Assembly: GCA_030770535.1 (NCBI GenBank) | Contig: JASVEC010000023.1 | Span: 310,001-374,000 of the forward strand | Source: Batkoa obscura | Lineage: Eukaryota > Entomophthoromycota > Entomophthoromycetes > Entomophthorales > Batkoaceae | DNA length: 64,000 nucleotides | Reading direction: 5' to 3' | Shown: one piece after another, positions 1-11,622 of the stretch | Position numbering within the stretch: position 1 is the stretch's first letter | Layout: every line of letters begins with the position of its first letter | Translations under genes and position numbers: made by a program | The notes under the pieces: model-generated | Databases searched by the model: none | Told to the model about the DNA's origin: nothing | The model's input: the letters and a program-made list of their open reading frames with translations, nothing else

Positions 1-95
1 GATTATATTCCTGAATTAAATATCGAAGAATAAAAATAGCGTAAAACTAAAATAAATAAACAAAATAAAGCATTTATTCATTATTTAATATTATA

Positions 96-1800
96 TTATA
101 AATTTAATTTAATTTTCTGCAATTCCAATTCAAACTCATTTAACTCCTTTAATTGTAAATTACTCCATCTTTTTAATTGATTGTTTTTATCTTCCATTTG
201 AAATATTAATTTTTTTAATTCTTCTATTTCATTCAAATGATTTTCATTCTTGTTTGTATTATTATTGTCTTCATTTAATTTTAGTAAATTAGCTTCAATT
301 TCTTTTAAAAATGATAGAAAGTTTTCCATTTCAATTAAGCTTAGGTTTGCGTCCTCAGTCGTATTGCTATTTAGTTTAGATTCTAATGTAGACAATTCTT
401 TCTTTAATTCTTCTTCTTTTAGTTTTAACAATTCATCTAATTAAAAAATAACATATCATTAAATAAACTCATAAAACAAAATTCATGTTAAATTACCTTC
501 TTCATCATCTTGGCTTACAACTTCATTCTTACTTTGTTGTTCCACTTTAAAATTATTATTATTATTATTGTTAAATTGAGAATTCCAATTTGAACCAATA
601 TTTGAACTTGTGTTATTAATATTATTATTATTATTCATTACATTAACATTACTGTTATTATTGCTTAAATTTCTATCAACGTTGGTATTCATTGAAGGTA
701 TAGAATTACTCACATTACTACTCATTGAGCTCATAACATTCCCATTATTCATATTACTTCCAGTATTCCCATAATTATTTGTACTAGTATTAAAACTAGT
801 ATTATAACTTATACTGTTAAAACTGGTATTAAAACTGGTATTATTTGAATTTATATTAGAGCTTGGTGGAGTAATACCCAAAAATCGATTTTTTAAATGG
901 ATTGGTAGTTGATGTGGTAATTCATGGCCTTTATTAACTAAATTCAATAAATGTAATAATAAACTAAATTGTTCCTTATTAATCTTTTGTTCTCTTTTGA
1001 CATCAATCAAATTCCATGCTTGATTTAAAGCAGCTGGTGTAAATCCTTTTTCTTTTAGAAAGGATGCTATACTATTAGCTAATAAAAAAGTGTTTCTGTT
1101 AAAATCTTCATAAAATAGATTTAGTATTAAATATTACCTTTAACAGTATGACTTTGTTTATCTTCAAACCTATAAAATAAATTATCATAGTTGACTTTAT
1201 CACTTGAATTGATATGCCAATCAATAGGTTTACTGCTCTTCATTCCGCTACTAGCAATACTACTATTAGTTGAGCTAACGGAACTTGGCTATATTTAAAA
1301 AAAAAAGATCAATGTTAATATTAAAATCGCTTCCATTACTTTAACTTCTACAAAATAAAAAAATTCTTACCCTATTCATTCCAGGCATATTATTACCAAT
1401 GACATTACTATTAGTCATTGGGAGAGATAATGGGACTGATTTCATACTTCCATTTAACATGGAAAATATAATAAACATGGCATTAACAAACTCATCTTTT
1501 TCAATAAAACCAGCACTTCGAGTGGCACATAGACTCCTAAAGTTTAGAATTTAGAATTCAATAATTGCTTTGATTTTTGGGGGTAAAATAACGGTGTACC
1601 ATATTTGAGCCAATTGCTGAGTACTTAAACCAGATTGTAAAAATAAGTTACGTGCTTTATCACCTATTAAAGGTTTTAAATTAATTAATTATTTTAAAAT
1701 TCTTATATGATTTCTACTTACTACTCAATTTTCCCATAATCAATGGTTGTTCATAATATATCTTTTCATATTTTTGTCGATCTTGATAGGGTACTTGCAT
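96..1800 (-). CDS. EH-domain endocytic scaffold protein (Eps15/Ede1/Pan1-like)
   Basis: Six exons on the minus strand: 1800-1722, 1663-1600, 1536-1371, 1288-1138, 1095-497 and 436-96, giving about 466 aa. Residues ~1-95 form an EH domain (KARNLFLQSGLS, LAQIW, then an EF-hand-like GFIEKDEF). A second EH domain covers ~115-220 (IDWHI, FLKEKGF, LNQAWNLIDV). An Asn/Ser-rich linker follows, and the last ~110 residues are a Glu/Lys/Leu coiled coil. EH domains bind NPF peptides, and this arrangement is typical of early clathrin-coat scaffolds at the plasma membrane. The canonical splice at the fourth intron (1137-1096) leaves the frame one base out. Either a GT-CA boundary is used or one base is missing from the T6 run next to the acceptor. 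The family call is firm; the exact member (Ede1, Pan1 or Eps15) is not. Confidence 0.85.
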
Positions 1801-2302
1801 ATCTGTTCTTATTAAAAATTGATAATAGTTTTCAAAGTTGAAAAACTAAATGAAAATGATGCTTTCATTCCTTAAATTAGCTATTTGCAGATGAACCAAT
1901 TAAAGTAAATTCAAGATTAAACTGTTAATGAATTAAGTTGAGTTGATTTAGTAATGAGAGAAGCTATTTGCTAGAATCAATTTGCCTTTTGATAGTTAAA
2001 ACTCAATAATGAATTAACAGGTTATAGTTAATATAAAAATAATCAGATAGAATCTTTATATTATAATGTTTAGTATCTAATAATAATACATCTATGAAGT
2101 CTTTATATCGAACTTTATTATTACCGAACAAGCTATTTATTTAGTAACTAATTAATTTATTATCACTCATCCCTCCACTTTTAGCTATTCTTTTAAAATT
2201 TTTAAACTCCACCAATAAAATATCAAACAGTAGTCATTTTTTTAAATGACATAAATAATGAAGAAAAAACTACAGGATTTTATCTTTTAGTCAAATATAA
2301 AA
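1801..2302. other. Intergenic spacer between divergent genes
   Basis: About 500 bp of AT-rich sequence between the start codons of the EH-domain gene and the aminopeptidase gene. It must hold both promoters. I see no open frame, repeat or RNA gene in it. Confidence 0.5.
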
Positions 2303-3978
2303 ATGATTGAAATCAACTATACTCAACCATTGAATAGCTATAATGGTAGCAAAGTAGTCTTCTTAGGAGAAAAGCCATTATTAAAAAGCGATGAATTCTT
2401 AAACCAAGGTTTGTCTTTCATCTTCAGCTCCTGGGGTTTAGTTGAAGCTAATAATGCCGAATTTGAAACTTTTAAAAGTAATTATTCAACTAAAGATATC
2501 TCTTCTTACTCCAATTGGTTAAAAATTAGTAATTTTATTTTCTATTTAGTTGTTTATCGAGATATTAAGGGTATTTATATTAGATAATAAATCTGTTGGA
2601 GTAAGTTTTTCTACTATTAGTGACTCTAAAGGTCGTAATAACGCAACTATCCGCGCTGATTTGATCCCTAACTTGGTAAAAAAATACGTTGATGAAGCTG
2701 AGGATGGCGAGCAAGGTAATTGGATTACATTACATACTAAAAAAGATATTTCTTAACATAATTTCTTAAGTCCAAGTTGTATTTGTTGTTGAAAAAGAAC
2801 AGGCTTTTGCTGCTGGTTGGTGAGTTTTAAAAAAGAATGCAATCGAAACAAATTTAATTATTCTTCCTTTTTGTAGCGCTGTTGCTCGTGCCTTCCCACT
2901 TTATACTCGTAAAACAAAATCTCAAAGCAATAAAACTTTAACTGTTAACTTTGTTGGTATCAATGGTACTCCATTATCCAATATCAACCTAGGTGAGTTA
3001 CAAGTAGTTAGTGAGAACATTCGATTAGCAGCCAGGCTTAGTGATATGCCATGTTCCGAATTAAATACCAATACATATATTGAAGAAGTAAAAGCCGCTA
3101 TCAAGGGTTTAGATAATGTCAAATTAGAAATCATTCAAGGTGAAGAACTAAATCAACGTGGTTTCGGTGGTCTATGGGGAGTAGGTAAAGCTGCTGTCAA
3201 TTTACCAGCATTAGTTATCTTAAGCTATGAACCAACCAACAAAAACGAAACAAGCAAAAGAATAGCATTAGTTGGTAAAGGTATTTGTTACGATACTGGG
3301 GGTTTATCCTTAAAGAGTACTACTGGTATGCCAGGTATGAAAGTTGACATGGCTGGTTCAGCAGCTGTGTTGGGCAGCTTTTTGTCTTTAGTTAAAAACC
3401 AAACTTCCCATACAGTTTTTGGTTTATTATGCTTAGCTGAAAATTCATGTGATCAATTATCTACTCGACCAGATGATATACTTGATATGTATTCTGGCGT
3501 TACTGTTGAAGTTAACAACACTGATGCTGAAGGTCGATTAGTTTTAGGAGATGGTGTAAGTTATGCATCTAAACATTTAGAAGTAGATCAAATTATTGAT
3601 ATTGCTACCTTAACTGGTGCTCAAATTATTACCACTGGTCCAAATCATGCTGGTGTTATGAGCAATCAAGAAGGTTATGAGACTAAAGTAGTTAAAGCTG
3701 GTCATATTACTGGTGATTTAGCATTTCCTATGATTTATTCAAAAGAATTTTTACTAAAGGAATTAGAATCGGAAGTTGCTGATCTTAAAAATTCTAATAA
3801 AAATGGCCCTACAACTGCCGCCTCTTCATTAGCTGGTCATTTTATTGAAGCCCATTTGGATAAAGAATATAAAGGCGTTTGGTGCCATGTCGATATTGCT
3901 GGTCCCGCTAGTAAAAAACATCGTTGTACTGGGTTTGGTGTAGCTCTTTTGTATGAGTTGGTCAAACAACAAAATTAA
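2303..3978 (+). CDS. M17 leucyl aminopeptidase, NPEPL1-like
   Basis: Four exons: 2303-2528, 2584-2715, 2771-2819 and 2877-3978, encoding 502 aa. The C-terminal half carries the M17 metal and catalytic motifs: GKGICYDTGGLSLKS with the catalytic Lys, the metal-binding segment around MKVDMAGSAA, and the signature NNTDAEGRLVLGDGV with the catalytic Arg. Wording around the signature (RPDDI upstream, TLTGAQ downstream, CTGFGVALL at the C-end) is closer to the animal NPEPL1 branch than to classical LAP3, and the length fits (human NPEPL1 is 523 aa). The enzyme would remove N-terminal residues from peptides using two metal ions, probably in the cytosol since no signal peptide is seen. The 49-nt third exon is confirmed because it keeps the frame through VQVVFVVEKEQAFAAG. 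Confidence 0.9.
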
Positions 3979-4339
3979 GTAATGAATAAATAAAATTCAA
4001 TCTTTTTATAATGATTTTGATTTTAATCGTTTTTCATCTTTATTCAAAGCGATGGTGTTTCGAATGAGAATCAATATTAAATTTAGTAAAGATAACTAGA
4101 TTAAGTAGTCAGGAAACAATATCAACCTTGTAAGAAGGACAATTTTAATTTTAGATAGTCAAGCCTTATAGTTTTTCTTTTCACTTCTCTATTACACGTT
4201 TGGTATATGGTAACAAATTTTATTTCATGAGTGTATCAACTTAATCATTCATGATGTTATATAAATATAAGAGTTCACAGTAGAAAGCTGTATGATGATA
4301 ATACCTTGAATTAAAAAGAAACAGACAAAAAAATAGGTA
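3979..4339. other. Intergenic, nothing recognised
   Basis: About 360 bp of AT-rich sequence between the aminopeptidase stop and tRNA-Ala. No open frame or repeat copy is visible. Confidence 0.5.
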
Positions 4340-4412
4340 TGGAGAACCCGGGCATCGATCCCGGTGCCTCTCGCATGCTAAGCGAGCGCTCTACCATCTG
4401 AGCTAGTTCCCC
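4340..4412 (-). tRNA. tRNA-Ala (AGC)
   Basis: Read on the minus strand the 73-nt gene starts GGGGAACTAGCTC and ends GGGTTCTCCA. The 7-bp acceptor stem pairs with one G-T, the D arm is normal, and the anticodon loop TTAGCAT gives AGC. The T arm CCGGG/CCCGG encloses a standard T loop. No intron. A T-run in the coding sense follows the 3' end, as expected for Pol III termination. Confidence 0.95.
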
Positions 4413-4522
4413 TTATATATGTTAATTGCTTTTTACATGAAAATTTTTAGATATAAATTTTTGAAATTAAACATTAGAAAATTAGCTTTATTTTTTATTT
4501 TGTTTTATTTTCTTTATTTTTA

Positions 4523-5734
4523 ATGAGTTCAAAGGGAGATAATGAGTTTAATGAAAATAATAATAATAATGGTAAGATTGATTTACAAAATGAATAGTTG
4601 ATTTATAATTGTTATTAAAGTAAAAGAAAACAACTTAACAATGAAAAAACCAGAAGATAATTTATATAAGCGAGAATTAACACCACGTAAATAAGAATCG
4701 TTGTTACCAACTTAAATCAAAATTAACGATTCATCAAATTATTTAGCCCCTGAACAAGCACCAGAATTAGATTGCACTCAAGACCTAATAACGTTGTATC
4801 AATTGATAGGCAAGTATAAAAAATTAAGTCAACCTTATATTGGTAAAAAAGTAGAAAAAGTATTTAAACAAAATTATGAAGATTATGTCTACGATTTGCC
4901 AGGTAGGAACAATTGGTGATACTGATAAAAAAGTAACTTGTTTAATCTCAATTCAACTAATAGGGAAAATGGATTACACTCCTGACGAATATTTACAAAA
5001 CTTATGGAGCCGTGGCTGGAATAAAGAAGAACAATTAAATCTACCTAAACTAGAAAACCTTGATTATAAGACTTTTAGTTTAGATCCAGGATTTAAAGCT
5101 CCTGAGGTAAGAATAGTAATAATGTACAAATAATATTTGATACTGATAGTAGATGATATGGTTTATGTTAATTTTTTATTAATAAATATAAATAGGAGAT
5201 AACTACAATGTTTTCCGATGAGATTAAAGACAAAGGACTGGTTATCCTAGATCAATCTAACATACCAACACCGAAGCTAAATATTAAACAGAATAACCTG
5301 GAGGGCATGGAAGGTAAGCTCTTGAAATATCAATAAAATGAAGTGAATGAGATATATTAATTTGAATTAGATATAGAAATTGAAATTGAAGATAAGTCGT
5401 CAAATAGTGGGGATAAAATTTATATTAAAAGAGTAAGTTTATTCATACGTTTTTATTATTATTTAAAAGTGTGTGTGGGAGAAAGGAATCAGGAATAGAA
5501 ATCAGGATAATGGTATATATTTATTAATTTACTATATAGAAAAAAAAGAGATTGGAAGAAGGTGAAGATGAAGGAGAAAGTTCAAGTTTTGGGTTTGAAG
5601 ATGGAGAGAAAAAGAAAAAGAAAAAGAAGAAAAAAAGAGTAAGATTTTCGAACTGTAATTGAGTTTTAAATGACAAAGATTTTAACAATACATTCTTTTA
5701 GCCAGATAGAGAGGATTATACGGATGGTATTTAA
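4523..5734 (+). CDS. MED19: Mediator complex subunit 19 (Med19/Rox3)
   Basis: Eight small exons: 4523-4571, 4621-4686, 4747-4902, 4964-5106, 5196-5313, 5371-5432, 5540-5638 and 5702-5734, which join in frame to 241 aa. The core matches the Med19/Rox3 domain: DLITLYQLIGKY, then IGKKVEKVFKQNYEDYVYD and LPGKMDY, where LPG is the family landmark. The C-terminus has acidic and Ser-rich segments followed by a Lys run and RPDREDYTDGI, resembling the basic tail plus short end of animal Med19. Med19 sits in the head/middle part of Mediator and helps relay activator signals to RNA polymerase II in the nucleus. The homology core is short and divergent, but the basic tail supports the call. Confidence 0.75.
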
Positions 5735-5831
5735 AGTACTGCTTATTTAATAAAAGGAACCAATTAAAGTTGTTTTATTTATATTTAATGTACTGTTTTG
5801 TTTAATTGTTTTTTTCTTTTCTTATTTTATT

Positions 5832-6743
5832 ATGGTACAATCATTTAACTTTGAAGCTGTTAAGAATGTATTTTACTTATTTAAACCAAGTTATTTTAAA
5901 CCTAAATTAATTGTTGAAAGTAATAAATAAACTTAACTTAATATGAAAGTAATATGAAAATAACATATAAATTTTAGATTTCGCTGAAATCAATTTCCAT
6001 TCCTTGAAACAACAAGGTATTAAGAGATTAGTATTTGATAAAGATAATTGTATTACAGAGCCTTATTGTGATGACATTTACTCAAAATACACAGTATGAA
6101 TTATTTATTCTATTAAACAATATGAGTAGTAATTTATTTAAAAAAATTAGGAACATTGGAAAGAGTGTTTGAATACATTCGGTAAAGACAATGTATTTAT
6201 ATTATCAAATAATATCGGTACACAATCAGAAGATAAGGAGTTTAAAAAGGTAATATTAGTTGATGAAGTTAGTGAATTATTTAATTGCTGTTATATTCTG
6301 TTTAGGCTGATAAGTTAAGTTTAGTTTATAGTAAGTTGGTTTTATTTCCGTTTTGTTTTCATTCATTCGTTTGATTTTCTTTTAGACGTGAAAGTATTAA
6401 AGCATATCAAAAAAGTAAATACAACAATGCTAAACAACTACAATAATATCCACTAACAATGTAATCCTATCGTAGAAACCCAACTTGGATGACTTGACAT
6501 ATAGTGAAATTGTACAAAATCATGAGCCAAAAGAAATCTGTATGATAGGAGATAGATTATTTACGGATATTTTATTAGCGAATAAATATCAATTTTATTC
6601 CATACTAACCAAAGCATTTTCTTTGGATAAAGATAATAAATGGGCTAAAGCTGTAAGTTTTGTTATATTTATTGAATTATGCTACGTTTATATTGTTGTT
6701 GTTTTTTTAGATAAGATCTTTGGAATATAGATATTTTTTATAA
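5832..6743 (+). CDS. GEP4: Phosphatidylglycerophosphatase, mitochondrial GEP4 family
   Basis: Seven exons: 5832-5919, 5978-6093, 6151-6249, 6306-6330, 6387-6415, 6476-6652 and 6711-6743, totalling 188 aa (yeast Gep4 is 185). The HAD-type nucleophile motif reads LVFDKDNCIT, the family-specific DxDN form, and the late motif reads MIGDRLFTDILLAN. The N-terminal sequence with FNFEAVKNVFYLFKPS is typical of Gep4. The enzyme dephosphorylates phosphatidylglycerophosphate on the matrix side of the mitochondrial inner membrane, the step before phosphatidylglycerol and cardiolipin. The start codon lies 98 bp after the Med19 stop in the same orientation. Exons 4 and 5 are only 25 and 29 nt but both keep the frame. 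Confidence 0.9.
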
Positions 6744-6924
6744 AATAAACGATATAAATAAAGTATAGATATATTTTTATTATTTTTATTATTTTATTTA
6801 ATAAGATTATAAAAATGAAAAAAGATAGAAAGAATGAGGAAAAGGGAAACTATACTGAAGCGATTTGACAGCAGTGACATTAAAGAAGTATAAAAATAAC
6901 AGCAATCCATAAGCTACAACCCAT

Positions 6925-8025
6925 TTAATCATCCCCTAAATTTAAAGTACGAATGGGGGATTGATTTAAGTAAGTAATTTTTTTACTTTTTTTAATATGT
7001 TCACTTAAACCATGGTTAAAATTACGATAGCAAACATATGTTTGATAAGCTGTTAATAATAATAATAATAATGTTATCACAGCAAATACAGTTAATCCAT
7101 TCCTTGTATTATCATATTTACTTTGATATGGGTAATAAATACGTACTAATTTATAACAGAAATAAACAGCTGAGAGCATTAGGCCTAGAAAAATGAATTG
7201 TTAGTTTCGTTGCTTATTGTTTATTAATGTTTACCAAATATGAACGAAGCAATCAACATTTTGTTTTCATAACGAATACCATAGATAGCCAATACTAAAA
7301 TCAACAGAATAACTGGAAAGGCTAAAATATTTAACCAAAACTCATAATCTGTAGCAGATAGAATAAGAACCAAAAATTGTAGTGAAAAACCCATAAAAAA
7401 GAAGAAAGCTACTTTTAGTAATAACATTAAAATATGATACTGTAAAAACATATTTTTCATTTCTGTATGTGCTCCTATCTTTTTATAAATTTCCCAACCA
7501 TATTCTTTATACAATTTAAATGTTAAATAGCAATAAATTGGTGATATTAATCCCAAAATGATACAAACACTAAGTAATAAAGGACAAATGGCCTTGAAAT
7601 CGAAAGTGATATCACTAATAGTATTATTATCTGTAAAATTCAAACATTGGTTATTGTTAGCATTAGATAACTGAGTAACCTGTATAATAGAGTAACCAAA
7701 GCATCCAATGTTGAAGATACATAATCCGATTAATTGAATGGTATTCTTATTTTTGATAGCGTCAAAAGCTAAAATTAGTTGAAATATTCTTGAGAATATA
7801 AAGATGGAGATATATACATTGATAATCCGACAAAAAAAATTACTTTGATTTAATGTCATTAATTCAATAAATATTATGATGATAGACTCTAATATCGCTA
7901 ATATTATTAAACTCCAAGAATATATTGAATACCCTTTATATCGCCAGTCCTATTTAATTTGATTTTTAGTAAGATTGTTAGTATATTATATTATCTTTAC
8001 TTACTTTGTTAATCCACCTCATCAT
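6925..8025 (-). CDS. UPF0658-type Golgi multi-pass membrane protein
   Basis: Three exons on the minus strand: 8025-8005, 7949-7235 and 7184-6925, coding 331 aa. At least seven hydrophobic segments are visible. Landmarks of the fungal UPF0658 family are YGWEIYKKIGA before a transmembrane pair, DYEFWLNILAFPVILL, RYENK, and near the end LTVFAVITL followed by NFNHGLSEHI. Function is unknown; the S. pombe relative is annotated as a Golgi membrane protein. The first exon is only seven codons (MMRWINK) but the splice sites are consensus and it keeps the frame. The gene converges tail to tail with the PGP phosphatase, with about 180 bp between stops. Confidence 0.75.
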
Positions 8026-8600
8026 TTTGATATTATTGAATTGTGAAAATATTGGACTACTAATTAATTATACTTATAAGAGAAATCTTAATAAAATTCA
8101 ATAATAGTTTCAAAAAAAAGAGAAAATAATGATTAATTTATCCGCTTGAATTTATTTTTAAGTTAGAAGAAGAAAAATAAAAACTTAAAAATTTTAAGTT
8201 AAAATTTCAATAAATTTTATTGGTTGATTAATACCCCTTTTGGTTACTGTTTATTATTTTTGAAGTTTAATCTGTTTAATTTAAATTTATTTGGTTCAAA
8301 ACGTAAGGCTGTTTATATTTAAACTTTCTATTCTTTTACCTTTATCATTTTAATTAAGTTCTTTACTTTAACTATAATAGTTAGCATTTAATCTATAAAT
8401 AAAAAATTATAGAAGTATTACTGTTTTCTTCAAATAAGCAATTAATTCATATCCCTATATAACTTAGCTTATTATCGTCTTATAACACAGCGCTCAATTT
8501 TAGCCCTTAATTAAAAATATTGCCATTTACTGATATACAATTTTCACAACAATTAGTTAATTTTAAAATGATTTAATATTAATAAATTGTTCTTAATTTT
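8026..8600. other. Intergenic, nothing recognised
   Basis: Very AT-rich spacer upstream of the UPF0658 gene. Only short homopolymer-rich stretches are seen, with no frame, RNA or repeat copy. Confidence 0.5.
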
Positions 8601-8609
8601 ATACTACCA

Positions 8610-9011
8610 AGCTTTTTAACTTCTTGGAAGGAACGACTACCAAATTTCATAAAAATTTCCAAAGATCATTTACTATAAATGAGCAAAGCATAGATCAAAT
8701 AAATCGATCAATGTTGTAAAGTAATACTTCAAGAGATTTACAATTATTTAACCTGTTTCAACAACAAGCAATCCCATTGAACGTAATGCCTGGAATTCCG
8801 GTTCTGTAAGAAAGGCTTGGTCCTATCTATAACTCACCCTAATCATCCCTTAAATGATAGACTGCCTATAAAAATATTAGAAGATTTAGATATGCCAGGA
8901 TTCGGTTTAAATTTAATACAAGATGAGAGAATTGGCAAAACTAGTAAAAAGATCAAAGTAGAAAGACTACAACAACAAATAATAACTGTAACCACAATTA
9001 AAGACACCTAA
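8610..9011 (+). pseudogene. Possible unrecognised gene relic
   Basis: A short frame at 8817-9011 reads THPNHPLNDRLPIKILED, then MPGFGLNL and a Lys-rich end. Upstream pieces in other frames include QQAIPLNVMPGIPVL. The sequence has protein-like composition, but the frames are broken and no family is recognised. It could be chance. Confidence 0.2.
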
Positions 9012-9258
9012 ATCCAAATCTAAGGAAGCTAAATGAATATGACATCGGTATTCCCTATAATTAAGATACCATGAAATAAAATTAATTGTTTTGATTGTCA
9101 TAAAAACCAAAGTTTTAAAATTAATGTCTTTGTAATAAATTAATTGTTTCAAATAAAATCACAAAACTAATTCATTTTATTTATATATTGATATTTTTCA
9201 ATGTGTTATTTTTAGTCATTTTATCTACATAATTTATTTACTTATTAGAACTAGAAAT

Positions 9259-9354
9259 GGGGATGTATTTTTGTATTTAATAATTTTACTAACAAATTTT
9301 CCGCTTAAATAGCATTTAAAAATGGAAAAAGTATGAAGCCAAAAAAACATTCCC
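9259..9354 (+). mobile_element. MITE copy 1
   Basis: Starts GGGGATGTATTTTTG and ends CATTCCC, with internal TAAATAGC and GGAAAAA blocks. Flanked by an exact AAAT duplication (9255-9258 and 9355-9358), one of the informative non-ATAT sites. Lies downstream of the lipase stop. Confidence 0.9.
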
Positions 9355-9405
9355 AAATAGAGGACTATGAACTATCATAAATTCATTAGATTTATTTTAT
9401 TCTAA

Positions 9406-10539
9406 TTAACATACACCACCTAATCTAATACCCCAAATATACAAGTGATCATTTACCGAAGGAGTATACCATTTCGAAGCAGAACAATTAGGATCTTCTA
9501 AATAATAATCGCCACAATAGACGTCTTTATTACCATTTACCCAGACCTCATGATGATGGTGATAATAATTAGATATCAGCTTAATTTGTGGAGGTAAATG
9601 AGGTACAATATCGTTATTGTTGACAGCTCGGGTTAATGTGAATCTTTGTTGATTTAAATAACGTGCGAATTCTTTATCCCCAACTCTTGGTTCGCCATAA
9701 GTAAACACTTCTAATTTATTATCATTTAAACCTAGCCTTTGTCTTAACATCAAAGAGCTCAATACGCCTATTGCTCCGCCTAAACTATGCCCAACAACAA
9801 CTAACTTATAATTTTTGTTTTTAATCAATAAACTTCTTAAGTCATTGACATACATAGGTAATAGCCTATCACTACATTGTTTAAATCCGCGATGTACTTT
9901 ATATTCTTTGTTATTAAATACAATTGGATCTTTAAAAAATTTAGCGTCTTGTATAAAATTTCTTAATGTTGAAGTTCCACGGAAGCCTAAAATAATGGCT
10001 TTCTTATTTTTATCAATTCCTAGGTAAGCTTTGGTTTGTGTTGATTTGTCGAAATAAGTTCCTACATGCTGAACTGGGACTTCTTTACAATGAGAGCAGG
10101 ACCATGCCTTTAAATTTTCATCATTACAATAAGCAGCTCCAGCCAATCTAGCATAATATTTACTTGTTTGAATATCACCTGCTTTCAGTTGGGTTGGCAT
10201 CTCAAACGCACGTGAGTCAGACATCTCCTGTGGTTCAAATTTGGTGTTATTTTTTAAATAGTTTAAATTTTCTATTAAATCTTTAAAGTAGTCGTCTACA
10301 ACTGGCTTCTTGTTTGTATTGACATTCAAGCTGGCTCTACTGTCATTTGATGGTAATACGTTACCAACACTATTATCTGATGGCAGTAGACTCTTATTAC
10401 TATTATTTGATGGCAATACCTCACCATTGTTGATGGTAGTAGCAATATTACAGCGATTTACAGCTGCTTGATATTGTTGAACTAATGATATACCATAAAA
10501 GAAAGCAATAAAGGCCGCCTTATTGTAGCTTAAAAGCAT
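9406..10539 (-). CDS. Secreted class 3 triacylglycerol lipase
   Basis: Single exon, 377 aa. Residues 1-25 form a hydrophobic signal peptide ending QYQAAVNRC. A low-complexity linker (41-72) repeats LPSNNS/LPSDNS/LPSNDS. The catalytic alpha/beta-hydrolase domain follows, with the oxyanion region ILGFRGTSTLRNF and the nucleophile elbow VVGHSLGGA (Ser252). The catalytic Asp is Asp310 in NNNDIVPHLPP and the His is His365 in SVNDHLYIWG. HHHHEVW near residue 330 matches the conserved H..E.W of class 3 fungal lipases. Several Cys in the mature part suit a disulfide-bonded extracellular enzyme. It would hydrolyse ester bonds of triglycerides outside the cell. Members of this family can act on other esters, so the substrate is not certain. 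Confidence 0.92.
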   Translation of the reverse strand: MLLSYNKAAFIAFFYGISLVQQYQAAVNRCNIATTINNGEVLPSNNSNKSLLPSDNSVGNVLPSNDSRASLNVNTNKKPVVDDYFKDLIENLNYLKNNTKFEPQEMSDSRAFEMPTQLKAGDIQTSKYYARLAGAAYCNDENLKAWSCSHCKEVPVQHVGTYFDKSTQTKAYLGIDKNKKAIILGFRGTSTLRNFIQDAKFFKDPIVFNNKEYKVHRGFKQCSDRLLPMYVNDLRSLLIKNKNYKLVVVGHSLGGAIGVLSSLMLRQRLGLNDNKLEVFTYGEPRVGDKEFARYLNQQRFTLTRAVNNNDIVPHLPPQIKLISNYYHHHHEVWVNGNKDVYCGDYYLEDPNCSASKWYTPSVNDHLYIWGIRLGGVC

Positions 10540-10605
10540 TTTTATATTATAAATTAATTAAATTAATATTAAAGGGTGTTTAATATAATCCCACATATTG
10601 CGAGG

Positions 10606-10613
10606 TTTTTATA
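10606..10613 (-). promoter_or_regulatory. Candidate TATA box of the lipase gene
   Basis: TATAAAAA on the minus strand, about 67 bp before the lipase start codon, a normal spacing for a short 5' leader. Position and sequence only; untested. Confidence 0.45.
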
Positions 10614-11520
10614 CTTTTCAATGAGCAAGCATTTGTGATAGTTACAATATAATTTTATATTTATATGATCAGATTACTTAATAGAAGTAGGCTTAAAGAA
10701 TAGTCAAATTGTTTATTATAGACACATCCAATAGGAATACACTTACCGCTCTTATTTTATTGAAATGTTCTTTATTTTAATTAAAGTATATTCTATAGCT
10801 TCGTCTTTCTTATAATATATTCCTACTTCTTAATCTTCAAATGCAGTTACTTAATTTATTAATTGAAAATTGCACTAATTTGAAGACAAAATGGAATATT
10901 TTCATCATGGGAAAAAAAGTGGAATTCTTTATTTTTTATTAGAGAATACTCGGAAGTAGCGTGGTTTATTAATACCTTAAATTAAATTAGTGATGTGGAA
11001 ATCAATTATTATCCTCCTTTTTATTAGGAAGAAATATATTCATTTATCTCTATTTCAATCACTACTTTTTATCCACACTCTCTGTTTTTTTTTTATCTTT
11101 ACCTTCTTGTTTATTTCAAATTTTAAAAATCCAATTTGCTATTTATGGTAACTATTTATATGCTAATTGACGATATAACACTTGTTAACATTAGTTAATT
11201 ATAAATATTATGTTTGATTCGAAATAACAATCCCTATTAAATACCTAAAATGTATCATACATAAATCCCTTTAACCCTAATGATAATTTTCAGTTTTAAT
11301 TTATTGATTAGTATCATAAGTTATCAAAAAAGTACATTTAATAAAATAATGTTATAAAAACATTATAAAAACACTATAAAAACATTAATAATAATATAAA
11401 CAGATAGTAGATGCAGAAAAAACAAAGTTACAAAATACAATTTCTTTAACTTTTTAATACATTTAATTCTAAAAAAAATAGCTAAATTATAAGATCTTAT
11501 GACTCTTTCTTTCTAATAAT
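10614..11520. other. Intergenic, nothing recognised
   Basis: AT-rich spacer between the lipase promoter and MITE copy 2. I see no frame, RNA gene or repeat. Confidence 0.45.
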
Positions 11521-11524
11521 ATAT

Positions 11525-11618
11525 GAGGATATTTTTTGTCTTCATCACTTATATCTTTTAAGCACTACTTGGATGGAAAAATTGTTAATGAAATTCTTAA
11601 GCATAAAAATATATCCCT
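11525..11618 (-). mobile_element. MITE copy 2
   Basis: Reverse-orientation copy beginning GAGGATATTTTTTG and ending TATCCCT, with internal TTTAAGCACTA. Exact ATAT duplication at 11521-11524 and 11619-11622. A 79-codon open frame across it (from 11536) is a by-product of the repeat, not a gene. Confidence 0.85.
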
Positions 11619-11622
11619 ATAT

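Noticed and set aside
250-444. Plus-strand 64-codon frame
   Set aside because: Antisense to the coiled-coil exon of the EH-domain gene.
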